Shown here one piece after another: positions 18,385-28,158 of a stretch of 39,658 nucleotides of DNA (the first letter of the stretch is position 1; every line of letters begins with the position of its first letter). The position numbers and the translations under genes are program-made. Where the stretch lies: positions 1 through 39,658 of the forward strand of contig JAHEWK010000054.1 in NCBI GenBank assembly GCA_020740775.1, in the 5' to 3' direction. Below the pieces are notes generated by a model. It searched no databases. It saw only the letters and a list, made by a program, of their open reading frames with translations, and had not been told where the DNA came from. The DNA comes from Ilyonectria destructans. Lineage: Eukaryota > Ascomycota > Sordariomycetes > Hypocreales > Nectriaceae.

Positions 18385-18559
18385 AGCGTTGTTGCCACCT
18401 CGTAGAGTGGTGACCGATATGACTTTCTGAATGCTCGTATGCGGGACGTCAACCTGCGAAGCGAGTTGGTGTCAGGCAATGTGTGGATATCCGTCCACAT
18501 CTTGATCGCTCTCCTCCAAAACCGTTGCTGTGCTGGAACGATATGAGCTTCTGCTTGAC
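18385..18559 (-). pseudogene. LINE (Tad-like) C-terminal coding fragment
   Basis: Read on the minus strand: GQAEAHIVPAQQRFWRRAIK, then TLPDTNSLRRLTSRIRAFRK and RSPLYEVATTL. This resembles the region after the reverse transcriptase of fungal Tad-like non-LTR retrotransposons, recalled from general family features only. The fragment ends at the pogo TA site on one side and at a TIR element on the other. Its continuation is not found beyond either element. Confidence 0.5.
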
Positions 18560-19100
18560 CAGTGTGGCTAACAATCAGGTTCAAACTTGACAAGTCTCAA
18601 TCAAGCTCGACCGCTCGTCAAGTCAAGTTCTCAAGTCGAGTTTGAAGCTGCCATTCAATCAATCAAGTTCAATGAGTGTCAAGCTGTCAAGTACTTGACG
18701 TTCATCATTGGACATTTCACGAAATCACACAAACTCTAGGTTAAGTCAAGAGCACGAGTGCCACGTGGGACTTGTGGGACGAAATCGACTTGGACCCACC
18801 CATCAACCGACCCAGGGCACACATCTAAAACCCGCAACAACGCGTCGGATCGACGCGTTATTATGCCCCTACACGCGTTCTGGGACCCAAACGGCTATCA
18901 ACCAGTCAAAACTCATCTATGATATCTTCTACAATATAATCTATACATATTACCCGATTAGGTATAGTACATCAAGTGCTTGACAAGTTGTCAATCGAGG
19001 TGGCTATATGGTCAAGTCAAGCTTCAATCGAGCTGAGATAGCGTTCAATCAACCAAGTTTGAGGGCTGGAATTGAGCTTGACTGATTGTTAGCCACACTG
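18560..19100. mobile_element. Non-autonomous hAT-like TIR element, 541 bp
   Basis: Perfect 19-bp inverted repeats CAGTGTGGCTAACAATCAG sit at 18560-18578 and 19082-19100. The interior is rich in CAAGTCAAG/TTGACTTG motifs near both ends, as in hAT subterminal repeats, and has no coding region. The flanking 8-bp sequences (TGCTTGAC and CATGGCTA) differ, so no target duplication is preserved. Confidence 0.75.
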
Positions 19101-19101
19101 C

Positions 19102-19485
19102 ATGGCTATTTTCGTGAGGGTGGGCGACGGTAGCCTCATGTTTATGGCCGACGACGGCCAGATGATAAGCGAGACCGCGTCTCAGATTGCCAGAATGGTG
19201 CTCGCAGCGCTGGCGGCTCTAGAGAGCGATGGGATGCTCAGTGCCAACTCGCACACGCACAGCAACACCGCTGGCTGGATGATTGCAATGTACATTGCCA
19301 TGGCCTCCATGTTCCGGGATATATCCCTAATCCAGGGGAATCGCCATTTTAAGTCCAAGCTGTTCAAATTCTGGGCTAGAAACTTTGATATCTACCTTCG
19401 GGCGATCGCGCACCAACTAAACATCGCCATTCCCGCACTGATAGATGCCGTTCTTGCCGCAGTGGCGGCCACTAAGTTAGAATAA
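19102..19485 (+). CDS. Hypothetical protein, 127 aa
   Basis: An ATG directly abuts the right end of the TIR element (19100) and the frame runs uninterrupted to a TAA. The predicted protein is Ala- and Met-rich with amphipathic helices (ETASQIARMVLAALAAL, then IPALIDAVLAAVAATKL) and the hydrophobic stretch WMIAMYIAMASMF. I do not recognise the family. Because it starts exactly at a transposon end, it is probably the 3' part of a longer truncated gene rather than a complete one. Confidence 0.35.
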   Translation: MAIFVRVGDGSLMFMADDGQMISETASQIARMVLAALAALESDGMLSANSHTHSNTAGWMIAMYIAMASMFRDISLIQGNRHFKSKLFKFWARNFDIYLRAIAHQLNIAIPALIDAVLAAVAATKLE

Positions 19486-19672
19486 ACTATGTTCTAGAAT
19501 TCTTTGCTTCGGTAGGGTTACCAGCGCCGCAAAGTAACGTAGACAGCATGTACAATCACGATACCCAGGTCTAGTTCTCGCAACCTTCATCTCGGTAACC
19601 TGCTCGGGGGGGTCCAGACCGTTTCATGCCCCATAATGTTGAAAAAGAGGAACAAAAATAGAGCAATGGCTG

Positions 19673-22027
19673 CTACACTGACTGCAGGTGATATTGTCGG
19701 AAATCACGTTTCCGGTTGTAACTCCCAAATTCATCTCCCTGCAGTTTCCTCTTCTTCCCGGATACCTTGACAAGCTGGTTGTGTTTCAGGTTTGGACGAA
19801 GGGTGGCGCGGTCGAAGTCGATGAGCATGACGCGGCGGCGCTCGTCGTTCCAAAGCCGATTGGCGTCGCGCTCGTCGCCGTGGTCGACACCCTCGGCCCA
19901 CACGGCCTGCGACGAACGCCGCACTTCCGCCGCTAGGTCCGCCGCGCCAGCGCCAGCGCCCGCGGCCACCGTGTCCGTCATCGTCTCCCCGCACCACGAC
20001 ATCAGCATCATGTGGAAGACCCTAGCCCCGCCAGGGAGTATGTAGCCCCGGTCTAGCCGCGCGAGTCCCAGGTGCACCGGTACCACCTCGCCCTGGATCC
20101 TGTCGAGCCGCGCGTAGATACGGCTCTCGTGCTCCAGGTGGCGGGGATGCGGCCACAGCGTTCCCTTGCCGACAAACGTGTACCCGTACGGCGCCAGCTC
20201 CAGCTTGAAGAGGACGCCTGTCGCTCCCATCTTGCCCCAGCCGTCCAACGCCTCGCAGTCTCGATACGGGTTCTTGCGGAGCCGCTCACCCACGAGGCGG
20301 GCGAACTCATCGGCGTCGATAGGGTGCCGGGTGCCACCTTCAGCGGACTGATGCGAGAGCACGTTGGGGCAGTTGCTGTCAAGATCCAAGCCTCTCTTGA
20401 GGCCCAACAGGCAGGCCTGCGTGCAGTATTGCTTGGCAGGTGCCGACTCGGACATCTCGGCATCATCCTCCTCCTCTCCCCCCTCGGAGCTGCCGCTCGA
20501 GGGGCCTTCTTTCCGTTTGCTGACGTCCGTCCTTGCCCAAGATCGGGATAGATCGCCGTCCGGCCCGTCGTCTTCTTCGTCCGCCTCGTCTCTACGAAGC
20601 ACTGCCGTGGACCTGCAGGACGGTCTTGACCGCAACGAGACCTCTCGGCTGGCCGGGACCGCGCTAGACATGAACTCCGAGCCTTCCGTTGCTTGCGACG
20701 ACGACGCCGAGGGTGAGTCCGTATCCTCCGCCCCTAGAAGACGCGCCGCATCGTCGTACGGCTCCCTCCACTTCTTCAGTGCTGCCTCAGCCTTCCGCGA
20801 CGCCGCATCGAGTGAAGCTCCTTTGAGAGCTTCAGATCGGAGACTCAATAGGCAAAAGCTAGCCAGCTGAGTCGCTGCCGTATAGGACACCTTATCGCCG
20901 GCCCAATCCCCGTCTGACGCTTCGCCCACGTCCTCATCCGGCACGCACGGGTGACAATACAGCGTCTGCGGGTCGGCTCGGTCGATATGAAGGAATAATA
21001 AAGACTCGCCGGCAGCAATGTAGCCATATGCAACCTCATACCTTACCATGTAGTCGAAGACCTGCGTCAGCGCCATGGCAACCAATTCTTCCGCCCTGTC
21101 TTGTCCCCGTAGCTCGGCATCGCTCAGAGACTTGTTGCTGTTGATCCGCTCCATTACATCCATAAACAGCGTCTCCTTCGCAACGGCCGGCTTCAGGCAC
21201 TCCAACGCAACCTTGTGGGCTGCCTTGTAGTCATAGACGAACGCTAGGCTCTCGTCTCCGCCCAAGCGTGTACGGACACCAGCTCCGTCAGGTTTCGACG
21301 GCGGATGCTTGACTCTCTGCTCGGACGCCACTCGCTTGTTCGGTCCGGTCCGCCGCCGTCGCTCCGGCCTTTCCTCGCTCAGGTCCTCCTCCCCAACCAG
21401 ATTACCATCGCTCGGTGGCGCGAAATCCCGGATGTTGTTGCTGAATCGTAGCCCCATACACTGATATTCCTTGCACAGCTCCTCTTCGTCCCAGACGGGA
21501 CGCAGAATTTCCCAAACAGGATCTTCCACAGCAAGCTTCTCAAAGTGATCGACGGCATTCTCGTTGCCTGCCCGTTTGCGGTGGATCGTCGTTCCTAGAT
21601 CTCTGGTCGTACTCTCTTGATGGAAGAGCCGCCTCTTCCCACAGACCCTCCTGATTGCTTCAAAGTGATGTCGCTGGGTGTTCGTGAAGCTGGTCCAGGG
21701 ACGAAGCCACTTAGGATAGTACTTATCCTCGACCTTCGTGAATCCCGTCGATGACTTGGATTTGTCGGCGAGGGCGAGTTTCTTGTAGAGGTGGAAGTGG
21801 CAGTTGTATAGGTATTCTTCCAGTGTGGTCTTCTGGTTCTTGCGTCGCTCTGCCTCCTCTCGTGCCTTTGCTTGCTCCTCTCGTGCCTTTGCTTCCTCCT
21901 TCTCGCGTCGCTCTGCCTCCTCTCGTGCCTTTGCCTCCTCTTTCTCGCGTCGCTCTGCTTCCTTCTCGCGTCTGAGCTCCTCGTTCTCGCGCTGGAGCCG
22001 CTCGATCTCTTGAAGATGGTCCGACAT
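19673..22027 (-). CDS. Coiled-coil / PD-(D/E)XK nuclease-like / kinase-like fusion protein
   Basis: Single uninterrupted frame from an ATG at 22025-22027, 784 residues. Residues about 5-65 are a charged coiled coil built of near-identical REEAERREKEEAKA repeats. Residues about 245-390 fit a PD-(D/E)XK (REase-fold) domain: Pro246-Asp247 and then Asp266-Tyr-Lys268 in VYDYKAAHK, followed by LTQVFDYMVRYEVAYGYIAA. A low-complexity acidic/Ser linker spans about 435-530. The C-terminus is a kinase-like fold: Lys621 (FVGKG), Glu634 (HESRIY), catalytic loop GVDHGDERDANRLW with His716, Asp718 and Asn723, and DFD at 737-739. All key residues are present. Fungal families with this layout exist in many copies, and nuclease and kinase fusions are known among Crinkler-type effectors and selfish elements. 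The role here is an inference; its substrate is unknown. Confidence 0.8.
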   Translation of the reverse strand: MSDHLQEIERLQRENEELRREKEAERREKEEAKAREEAERREKEEAKAREEQAKAREEAERRKNQKTTLEEYLYNCHFHLYKKLALADKSKSSTGFTKVEDKYYPKWLRPWTSFTNTQRHHFEAIRRVCGKRRLFHQESTTRDLGTTIHRKRAGNENAVDHFEKLAVEDPVWEILRPVWDEEELCKEYQCMGLRFSNNIRDFAPPSDGNLVGEEDLSEERPERRRRTGPNKRVASEQRVKHPPSKPDGAGVRTRLGGDESLAFVYDYKAAHKVALECLKPAVAKETLFMDVMERINSNKSLSDAELRGQDRAEELVAMALTQVFDYMVRYEVAYGYIAAGESLLFLHIDRADPQTLYCHPCVPDEDVGEASDGDWAGDKVSYTAATQLASFCLLSLRSEALKGASLDAASRKAEAALKKWREPYDDAARLLGAEDTDSPSASSSQATEGSEFMSSAVPASREVSLRSRPSCRSTAVLRRDEADEEDDGPDGDLSRSWARTDVSKRKEGPSSGSSEGGEEEDDAEMSESAPAKQYCTQACLLGLKRGLDLDSNCPNVLSHQSAEGGTRHPIDADEFARLVGERLRKNPYRDCEALDGWGKMGATGVLFKLELAPYGYTFVGKGTLWPHPRHLEHESRIYARLDRIQGEVVPVHLGLARLDRGYILPGGARVFHMMLMSWCGETMTDTVAAGAGAGAADLAAEVRRSSQAVWAEGVDHGDERDANRLWNDERRRVMLIDFDRATLRPNLKHNQLVKVSGKKRKLQGDEFGSYNRKRDFRQYHLQSV
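21838..21990. repeat. Tandem coding repeat in the coiled coil
   Basis: The segment holds several near-identical copies of a unit containing CTCGTGCCTTTGCCTCCTC and TCGCGTCGCTCTG, which encode the charged coiled coil. Such repeats expand and contract readily, so coil length should vary between copies. Confidence 0.75.
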
Positions 22028-22206
22028 CGCGTGCACCGTATGGGACGCCTAGAGCGTCTCGGCTTCGGGTGTGTGGTGTCGATTTCGGAGTTCGCGAAAT
22101 GACCCCGGCGAGTTGCGGCCTCAAAAATTAAGGACACTCCGAGGTACCCGCGTCTGCCGTTGTTTATCCGATGGGTTTCCAACAACTACAACCCCGCTGT
22201 CTGTGC

Positions 22207-22603
22207 ATGCGCAGGCTGCCCGTGCGGCAGAGCGGTTAATTGCCTGGGCAGCGTCACGGAGGCAGTCGGTTCGAATCCGGACAAGAGAAACCGACTTCAG
22301 CGTCTCTGAGCCTTTTCGGCGGAGTAGAGTGGTCTGTACGTCATTCGATCGGCCCCAGAATGGGAAAAAGACAGGCCAATGTGTTGTTGGAAGGATTGAG
22401 GTTTCCCCCTCGACTTCATGACCCTGATGTCAAGACAAACTCTAAAAGAAGTCCTAGATGGTGGCGACTTCGTAGGACTCAGGCTCATATTGAAGTATAA
22501 AAGAGGGCTTTCACGTTCATTAAAAATTAAGAATAATAACAATCAGAACAATAACAATCAGAACAATAACAATCAGAACAATAACAATCAGAACAATAAC
22601 AAC
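22207..22603 (+). mobile_element. tRNA-derived SINE-like unit
   Basis: CGGCAGAGCGG (22225-22235) resembles a Pol III A box, and GGTTCGAATCC (22268-22278) is a perfect B box, 32 nt apart as in a tRNA. The T-loop arm is plausible, but the acceptor ends do not pair (GCCCGTG versus CAAGAGA), so this is not a working tRNA. About 250 bp of unrelated body follow, ending in a simple-repeat tail (22537-22603), the usual plan of a SINE. No target duplication was identified. Confidence 0.45.
22537..22603 (+). repeat. 15-bp tandem repeat (AATCAGAACAATAAC)n
   Basis: Between four and five copies of AATCAGAACAATAAC, nearly perfect. It may be the tail of the SINE-like unit. Confidence 0.9.
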
Positions 22604-24280
22604 CACCTTTTATCAAGTGCACTCAGCATCACTGCGCAATCCAACAACATGTGTGAGAGAGACAGATTGAAGGGTGTACGATATGGGCGTCCGGTGGAAG
22701 GTGGAACCACTCATTTGCTCATGTGGGGGAAATACGTGAGGCCTGACCAAATGACAGGCCCACAGTTTACCCCATTTAGAATATGTTCTGCTTATCGATA
22801 AAGACTCCCTCTAGTGCCGCCGCCTGTAACTCATCATTGGGAGCACCCAATCAGTCCTATGCTCCTTAGTGCTCACAAGCCTCACTGATAAGGTCTTATC
22901 ATTTGTCTACTTACGCCTCAGGCCGAAGATAGCATAATCAAGTAAAACGACTCTGAGAACACAAAACGTGACGCAGAGAACAGCAAGATAATGCATGGTG
23001 AACGTAAATACTATATAGCCATCGCTCGGCCTCTCAAAAGTTCAAACGCATCTCTTCATTTTTAACCTTTACCTAATTATTCAAACCAACTGCAAGCTCA
23101 GTGCTTCCCCCCCCCCCCCACCCCCAACGTTGACATCATGGATTCCGCTCTATCATCGATGGAAACCTTGCGCATTTTGACTTGAATGGGGTTCCTTGCA
23201 AAAGTGATGACATACCTACGAGCGGTAACCCCATTCGCCATGATACTATCCCTGAGACTCCTCACGGATGTCTTGGCCACCTGACTCCAGACTCGTCTGA
23301 AGGACAAGATTTTGGGTTAGTTGATGCAACAAAGCTAGGCGCTGTCGCTAGCGATACTATCGAAACCCCAACGTCAATCTCTTTCATGGAATACGAGTCA
23401 CATAAAGACGGAGAGGAGGGGCCTAAACGAAGCCGTCTAAGCCCGGCTTGGCACTTCCAAAGGAGCATTTACTACATGCGGAAGGGATCCGAACATGACA
23501 TGGGGGTGGCGTCAAAGGACTCCGTTGGTGGTACTTGATGATGCTCCATGGGCAACCAAGCCTGCCTCACAACCATATTTGCATCCATGGACGCAATGAT
23601 AATAACGGCTTCGCCATCACCGAATGCTAGCTCACAAACCTCTTCTTATCCTGAGCCGTTGATACGAGCTGAGAATGAGGCACATGTCCTTTGATTCCTG
23701 TGACCGCCATACCTCGCTTGGCATGCTCATGCCGATGGTCTGCTGCCGCTTCTACTCAGTCTCTACGTGACGTGCTATAGGGTGTGGAGGCATAGCCCTA
23801 ATTCTCAAGTCTGCCTTGCCTGTGCTTGTGGGGGTGCGGCGAGTGATACCAGCTCTAGACATCAGGTTTAACACTCGTGGAGGAAGGGGATCCAGCCATC
23901 GATTCGCTCTTCCCTCCGGGTCAACAGGACTCAAGGGGCTGATCCTGTGGTCCTATTACAGGATGTGGTCGTGACCATTCAACCAATGCATACCTAGATC
24001 CACCAGGAGCTCGTGATGGGTTGGGTCTTCATTACCCACCACCCTCCTGCGACAACCCCACACCCCCCTCAAAGTATGCCTCAGTCATGCGCCGACTAAA
24101 CCCATGCTGCAGGGCTACTTAGAACCTGCGCAGAGCTCTGATGCTGAAAGGGGTTGGGTGGGTGTCAGCCCTTGGGACGCCGTTGGCCTGCGTGAGAATA
24201 AATACCTGGCTATCACCAGGAACGACCTCGGGCAACTCTTTTATGTAAACAACACGACTCATTTGCCTTATTCTCATTAC
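22604..24280. other. Gene-poor stretch
   Basis: No convincing coding sequence. It contains a 13-C run at 23107-23119. A frame at 23182-23538 has no ATG and no recognisable family. The segment 23750-24100 has scattered short frames only. Confidence 0.5.
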
Positions 24281-24281
24281 C

Positions 24282-25484
24282 ATGCACTCACTTACTCACT
24301 GGCAGTCAGTTATGGTATATGCGGCATTCTTCTCGAGTACCGTTATCAACCTGGTGGGCCTGGTCAATATTGTGTTGTTTTCTCAGAAAGTTTCTGAGTC
24401 CCAAGCACTATGTAATCGACACAAACGCATGTTCACGATCCTCGCCATAGCCCAGATCATCATCGCAATGGCAACTGGGCTGGGATTTGCAACTTTGGCG
24501 TAGAAAAGAGGGATGGATTGGCCGTTATACTTAGCGTACTCCATCATTCTCTCCAGCATGATCAGAGAGGTAAGTTGTCGTTCCGATTGTGAGCATGACT
24601 AATAATCTATATATAGTGCTTATGGTCGAGTGGTTCCTGGAGTCTGGATCAGAAATATTTCATTCCCTGGCCCTTAATATCAATCACGGCTATTACAGGA
24701 ATGCTGTTTATCATCGGCAATTTGCTGGAGACTCGGTATACGTTTTTAAGCACATTCCTGCCGCATCTGCTGTTGCTTTCCGGTTCTGGATGGTGCTGGA
24801 ATGGGTGATTGTTATTTCAGGGCCCTGGTCAACGTACCTGAGCTCTTCCATAATTGTCTCTAGCATGATTAGAGAAGTAAGTGCATATCCTGGCTTTGGT
24901 GCAATTCTAACGATCGAAAGTGCTTTGTGTGTTGGTGGTTCTTGGAGCCGAGGACAATTGCATTCGCTCCGTGGCCGCTCGCATTCCTCCTGGAAACCAC
25001 AGTGGTGTCATTTATCGTCAGCACCATCCTGGCTTCCCGAAGCGCAGTGTTCAATGAACTCTCGGCAGCATCATCCATTACTTTCCGGTGCTGGATGGTA
25101 CTAGAGTGGATGCTCATTGCACCGTGCACCTCACGCCAGTTTACGAAAATCAAGACCGTTATGCTGATTGAAACTTTGGCCATGATAGCCAGCGCTATAG
25201 AACGGCATCAGCGACAAGCAGGCACTTGGTACGTACTGAGCTTCCTAGACAAGACTAAACTTACACTGGTAGATTCTTTCGAATGTTTTTGGAGCCCACG
25301 ACTTTCTCGTGTGCCTTATACCTGTGGTTGGAAGTTATGGACGAAGAGGCTCAGACGGGAGCCTACCTCCGACTTGCTACCACGGCTTCTGCGAACACCA
25401 CGGCCTAGAGCATCTTCGCTAGGGGCATCGGGCCAGATTCGGCTTCGGGACATGTCCATCACAAGCGAGTCAGAGGCGCAATGA
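24282..25484 (+). pseudogene. Decayed membrane-protein gene with repeated exons
   Basis: It starts with two hydrophobic segments (VMVYAAFFSSTVINLVGLV and FTILAIAQIIIAMATGLGF), followed by a TAG in frame. Three exon-like units of about 300 bp follow. Two end in LSSMIRE or VSSMIRE directly before GTAAGT donors (near 24571 and 24878), and the next exons begin TGCTT...TTGGAG. Units share PWPL and the segment AAS-x3-FR-x-WMVLEW (24763 onward and 25066 onward), so they arose by tandem duplication. One-base shifts between units break the frame. A third, weaker unit starts near 25279 (MFLEPTTFSCALYLW). I do not recognise the family; it could be an integral membrane protein with a repeated transmembrane exon. 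It is unlikely to be functional. Confidence 0.45.
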
Positions 25485-25521
25485 AGCACCGTGGCCGCAG
25501 TCGCAATGATACTGGGCAGGG

Positions 25522-26707
25522 TTAGCATAGCTTTGAAATTTCTGGCCAGCGAGGGTAAAGGGAAGCGAACTTTTCCAACTCTCGTCGATATGCAGCCTTG
25601 GAGGCATTAAATACTCCATTATCTAATGGCTGGAGGCCGTGAGAGCAGTGTGCTGGAAGGCAGCAACAATAAACGTTCAAAAAGCATGTGGCCATCCATT
25701 CATCCTTCTCCCGGTTAGTAGTAATCCCTGACTAAATAAACAAAGAATGTACCGTTGCATGACTCCCATGGCCGTCTAGAATGATTAATCTGGCATCAGA
25801 TTCGTCGGTAGGCTTAGTCTGAGGCAAATAGACTCTTTCAAGCCACTCAACGCCAATGTGGTTGTCGGTCCACCCGTTAGGTGAAGTTATATGGTGTCAG
25901 TCTGCTATCTTCTTGAATTCCTTAAGGAACCACTGCTGTTGGAGTTCCTTTCCCTTGAATATAATACCAGGAGTCAAGGCACGACCGTCAGCGGTGATAG
26001 CTTCGATAAATGAAGTCCAGCTTCGAGTCTGTGGTCCCTTGAGGAGAGCTTTCCGCTTTGGGTTCGCGCTTCCGACCACCAGGCTATCCAGCCCTGGAGA
26101 AAAGAGTTTGGTCAGTTAGATTTCGAATAGAGAGGGAATAGAGAAATACAGGCTTGCCAAAACCAATCATGATATCCCCTTCGTCGACGTTAACAGTGTT
26201 TTCAGGCTTAATCCAGCCATCCTGGTCCTCCCTGATATCGAAGTACCAATGAACCGCCTTGGGCGTGAAGGAGTCGAATCTATTGGCTTCTTGACGTCTC
26301 CTTATCTTAGTCCTAAGGTCTTGACGGCGCTCAATGAATCTGGCTACCCAGTTGCGTCCTAATTCTGGTTGTTCGCCTTGTTGTCTCAACAAGCCCATAA
26401 CACAAGCGCGAATCTGACTGTGGGACGGAGCATATCCCAGAGATTCCTGACGAAGAATCCAGAAAGCTAATTTGTCTTCCTGATTCTTGGACAAACGCTG
26501 ACCAGGCTGAATTTGCTCCTTTATGGCCGTCTGGCTGTTAAGTCTGTCAATTAGAGTCCTTCGAGGGACCCCCCACCGCTGAACTGCTTGGGAGGGTGAA
26601 AAGCCGTTATCCGGAATATCCAATATAGCCTCAGCCATGTCGTCTTCTGTATATTTCCAGCGAGACCGTGATAAAGGCATTTTTATTGCGTTGTGAGAGA
26701 TTGGCAT
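25522..26707 (-). pseudogene. Second pogo-type transposase, truncated
   Basis: A different subfamily from the copy at 15.6-18.4 kb. It begins at an ATG at 26705-26707 or 26678-26680 (MPLSRSRWKYTEDDMAEAI). A psq/CENP-B HTH follows (SPSQAVQRWGVPRRTLIDRL, then APSHSQIRACVMGLLRQQGE). The DDD core keeps its three residues: VNVDEGDIM, LIILDGHGSH and LQPLDNGVF. A 64-nt intron at 26094-26157 has a GC donor (GCAAGC), a CTAAC branch and a TCCAG acceptor, and joins in phase. A second putative 48-nt intron lies near 25717-25764. A TGA near 25897 replaces a Trp codon, and a TAA at 25522 ends the frame well before the usual C-terminus. Its terminal inverted repeats were not found. Confidence 0.75.
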
Positions 26708-26946
26708 GAGAAAGAGTGGGAAAGAGCGGTGAGGAATTTAGCGATTGATTTGGTGATATTTCAGTACAGGGGTCTGCATATATCATGTGCTCCACGCAAC
26801 TGCACGAGACCAAAAGAATAAACTGTATTCAATTCTCTATCTATGAGAAGCGACCGCTTGCGAATAACTTCCTATTTTGGCCAAATTCCGTATAAGTGGA
26901 ATAGTTGAGTTTTAGTGGTGATGATTTTATTTAGCATGGCGAAAGG

Positions 26947-27170
26947 GTGGGTTGGCGAAAGGGTGGTGGCGCATGGTACTCGAAAGGCCAACTTGCACTT
27001 GCACCCTGCACCAACTGTCACGAGAGCTACGACCGTGACGCAGTGTCATGCCCTTCCCGGATTGCGTCTTTCTCCCGACCTACTGGGGTTTCGCTTGTGC
27101 CTCTTGTATTGCACGTCACCGTGCTGTTGAGTGCTCTTTTAACATCATTCGCACTGAGTACCTCGATCGA
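26947..27170 (+). pseudogene. Cys-rich protein fragment, frameshifted
   Basis: One frame gives LAPCTNCHESYDRDAVSCPS; after a frame change near 27055 the next gives DCVFLPTYWGFACASC and HRAVECSFN. The Cys spacing (C-x2-C ... C, C-x-FLP ... C-x2-C ... C) suggests a small zinc-binding domain seen in fungal repeat-associated proteins. The family name is not certain and the frame is broken. Confidence 0.35.
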
Positions 27171-27431
27171 TTTTGGGAGAAGGTCCAGATCACGACTGAT
27201 GGTCTTGGCCTAGCGGCTTTGAGATGGCTGGAACGAGGGCATCCGCTATCGACCTTCGATCCGCACCGTCCTCAAACCATCTGGCAATGTTGTCGACACT
27301 CTGGGAGCGATCTCGCCCACGAGGTGGCGCAGCCCTTACAGGAGCCTTCCTTTGTGTTCCCGCCCGATATTCCCAACATGAGACTCCCGGACCCGGATGG
27401 TTGCACATCCAGCATTCCCCATGTAGGAGAC

Positions 27432-27930
27432 ATGGACCTCTTGAACAAAAGGGTTCGCACCAAGAAAAACATTATCATCATCAGTGGCGCTGGCGTCTCG
27501 ACCAACGCAGGCAGTAAGTCCCGCTTCCGTTCCACCGTCAGCGACCCCTCTGACCGGACCCAACAGGCTCCGACTATCGGAGCTCTTCCCGCTCCAAGAA
27601 ATCCAGCCGCATAGTATATGACGCGCCGGCCTATTCTACACTGGAGTCGACCGATAAGCTGCACGCCGATGTCTTGCAGAAGCTGCGGTCTGGCCGAAAA
27701 GCCCCGTTCACCCCATTCGATACCTTCGCCGAGCGCCTGGCTCAGTCTGACAATCTTGGATACCATTACAGAAGAACATCGACTGCCGCCAAACCAGGCT
27801 TCCTTATCTCTCTCAGAGGACAATGTGGCTCCATGGCCGGGCGGACACCTTGGTCTGCCACGTAAGACCCTCACACACCATACGAGTTACAATTGCTGGC
27901 CAGCTTGCCCGCCGCCCCCGGTTGAATGAT
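27432..27930 (+). pseudogene. Sirtuin (Hst3/4-like) pseudogene fragment
   Basis: Sirtuins are NAD-dependent protein deacetylases. From an ATG at 27432, MDLLNKRVRTKKNIIIISGA then GVSTNAGS is the NAD-binding GAG-x-STNAG motif. A 53-nt intron (27514-27566; GTAAGT, CTGAC, CAACAG) joins in phase to SDYRSS, matching the PDFRS motif. About 65 codons further the frame ends in divergent sequence, but in another frame QKNID (from TQNID) and MWLHGRADTLVCHV carry the catalytic His motif. One frameshift near 27770 therefore breaks the gene. The zinc-binding Cys pairs and the C-terminal half are not recognisable. It ends about 230 bp before the convergent otubain gene. Confidence 0.7.
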
Positions 27931-28158
27931 TCAGTTCTCCATCCCCTCGAAGCTCCTGGGGGTATCAAACAGTGCCTCCCATCCAACTGCTTCCATCCGT
28001 CTTCGTCCTTGGCCCGGCTCCAGACTGTGGCCCTATCCATGTTCTCATAAGCTTGATGCCGTAAACGAAAAATGGCTTGTTGAAACCATTCCATCTTGTT
28101 CCACCTTGAGTGTCTCTCAAAGGGTATGCATCTCCGCGATCCTTGCCCACTCCCCCAT

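Noticed and set aside
20053..20551. Open frames of 137-168 codons on both strands
   Set aside because: GC-rich shadows of the nuclease-kinase gene.
22218..22290. Functional tRNA gene
   Set aside because: Boxes are present, but the acceptor stem does not pair and the T stem has a mismatch; better explained as a tRNA-derived repeat.
22543..22603. CRISPR-like array
   Set aside because: The 15-bp units are contiguous with no unique spacers, and the genome is eukaryotic.
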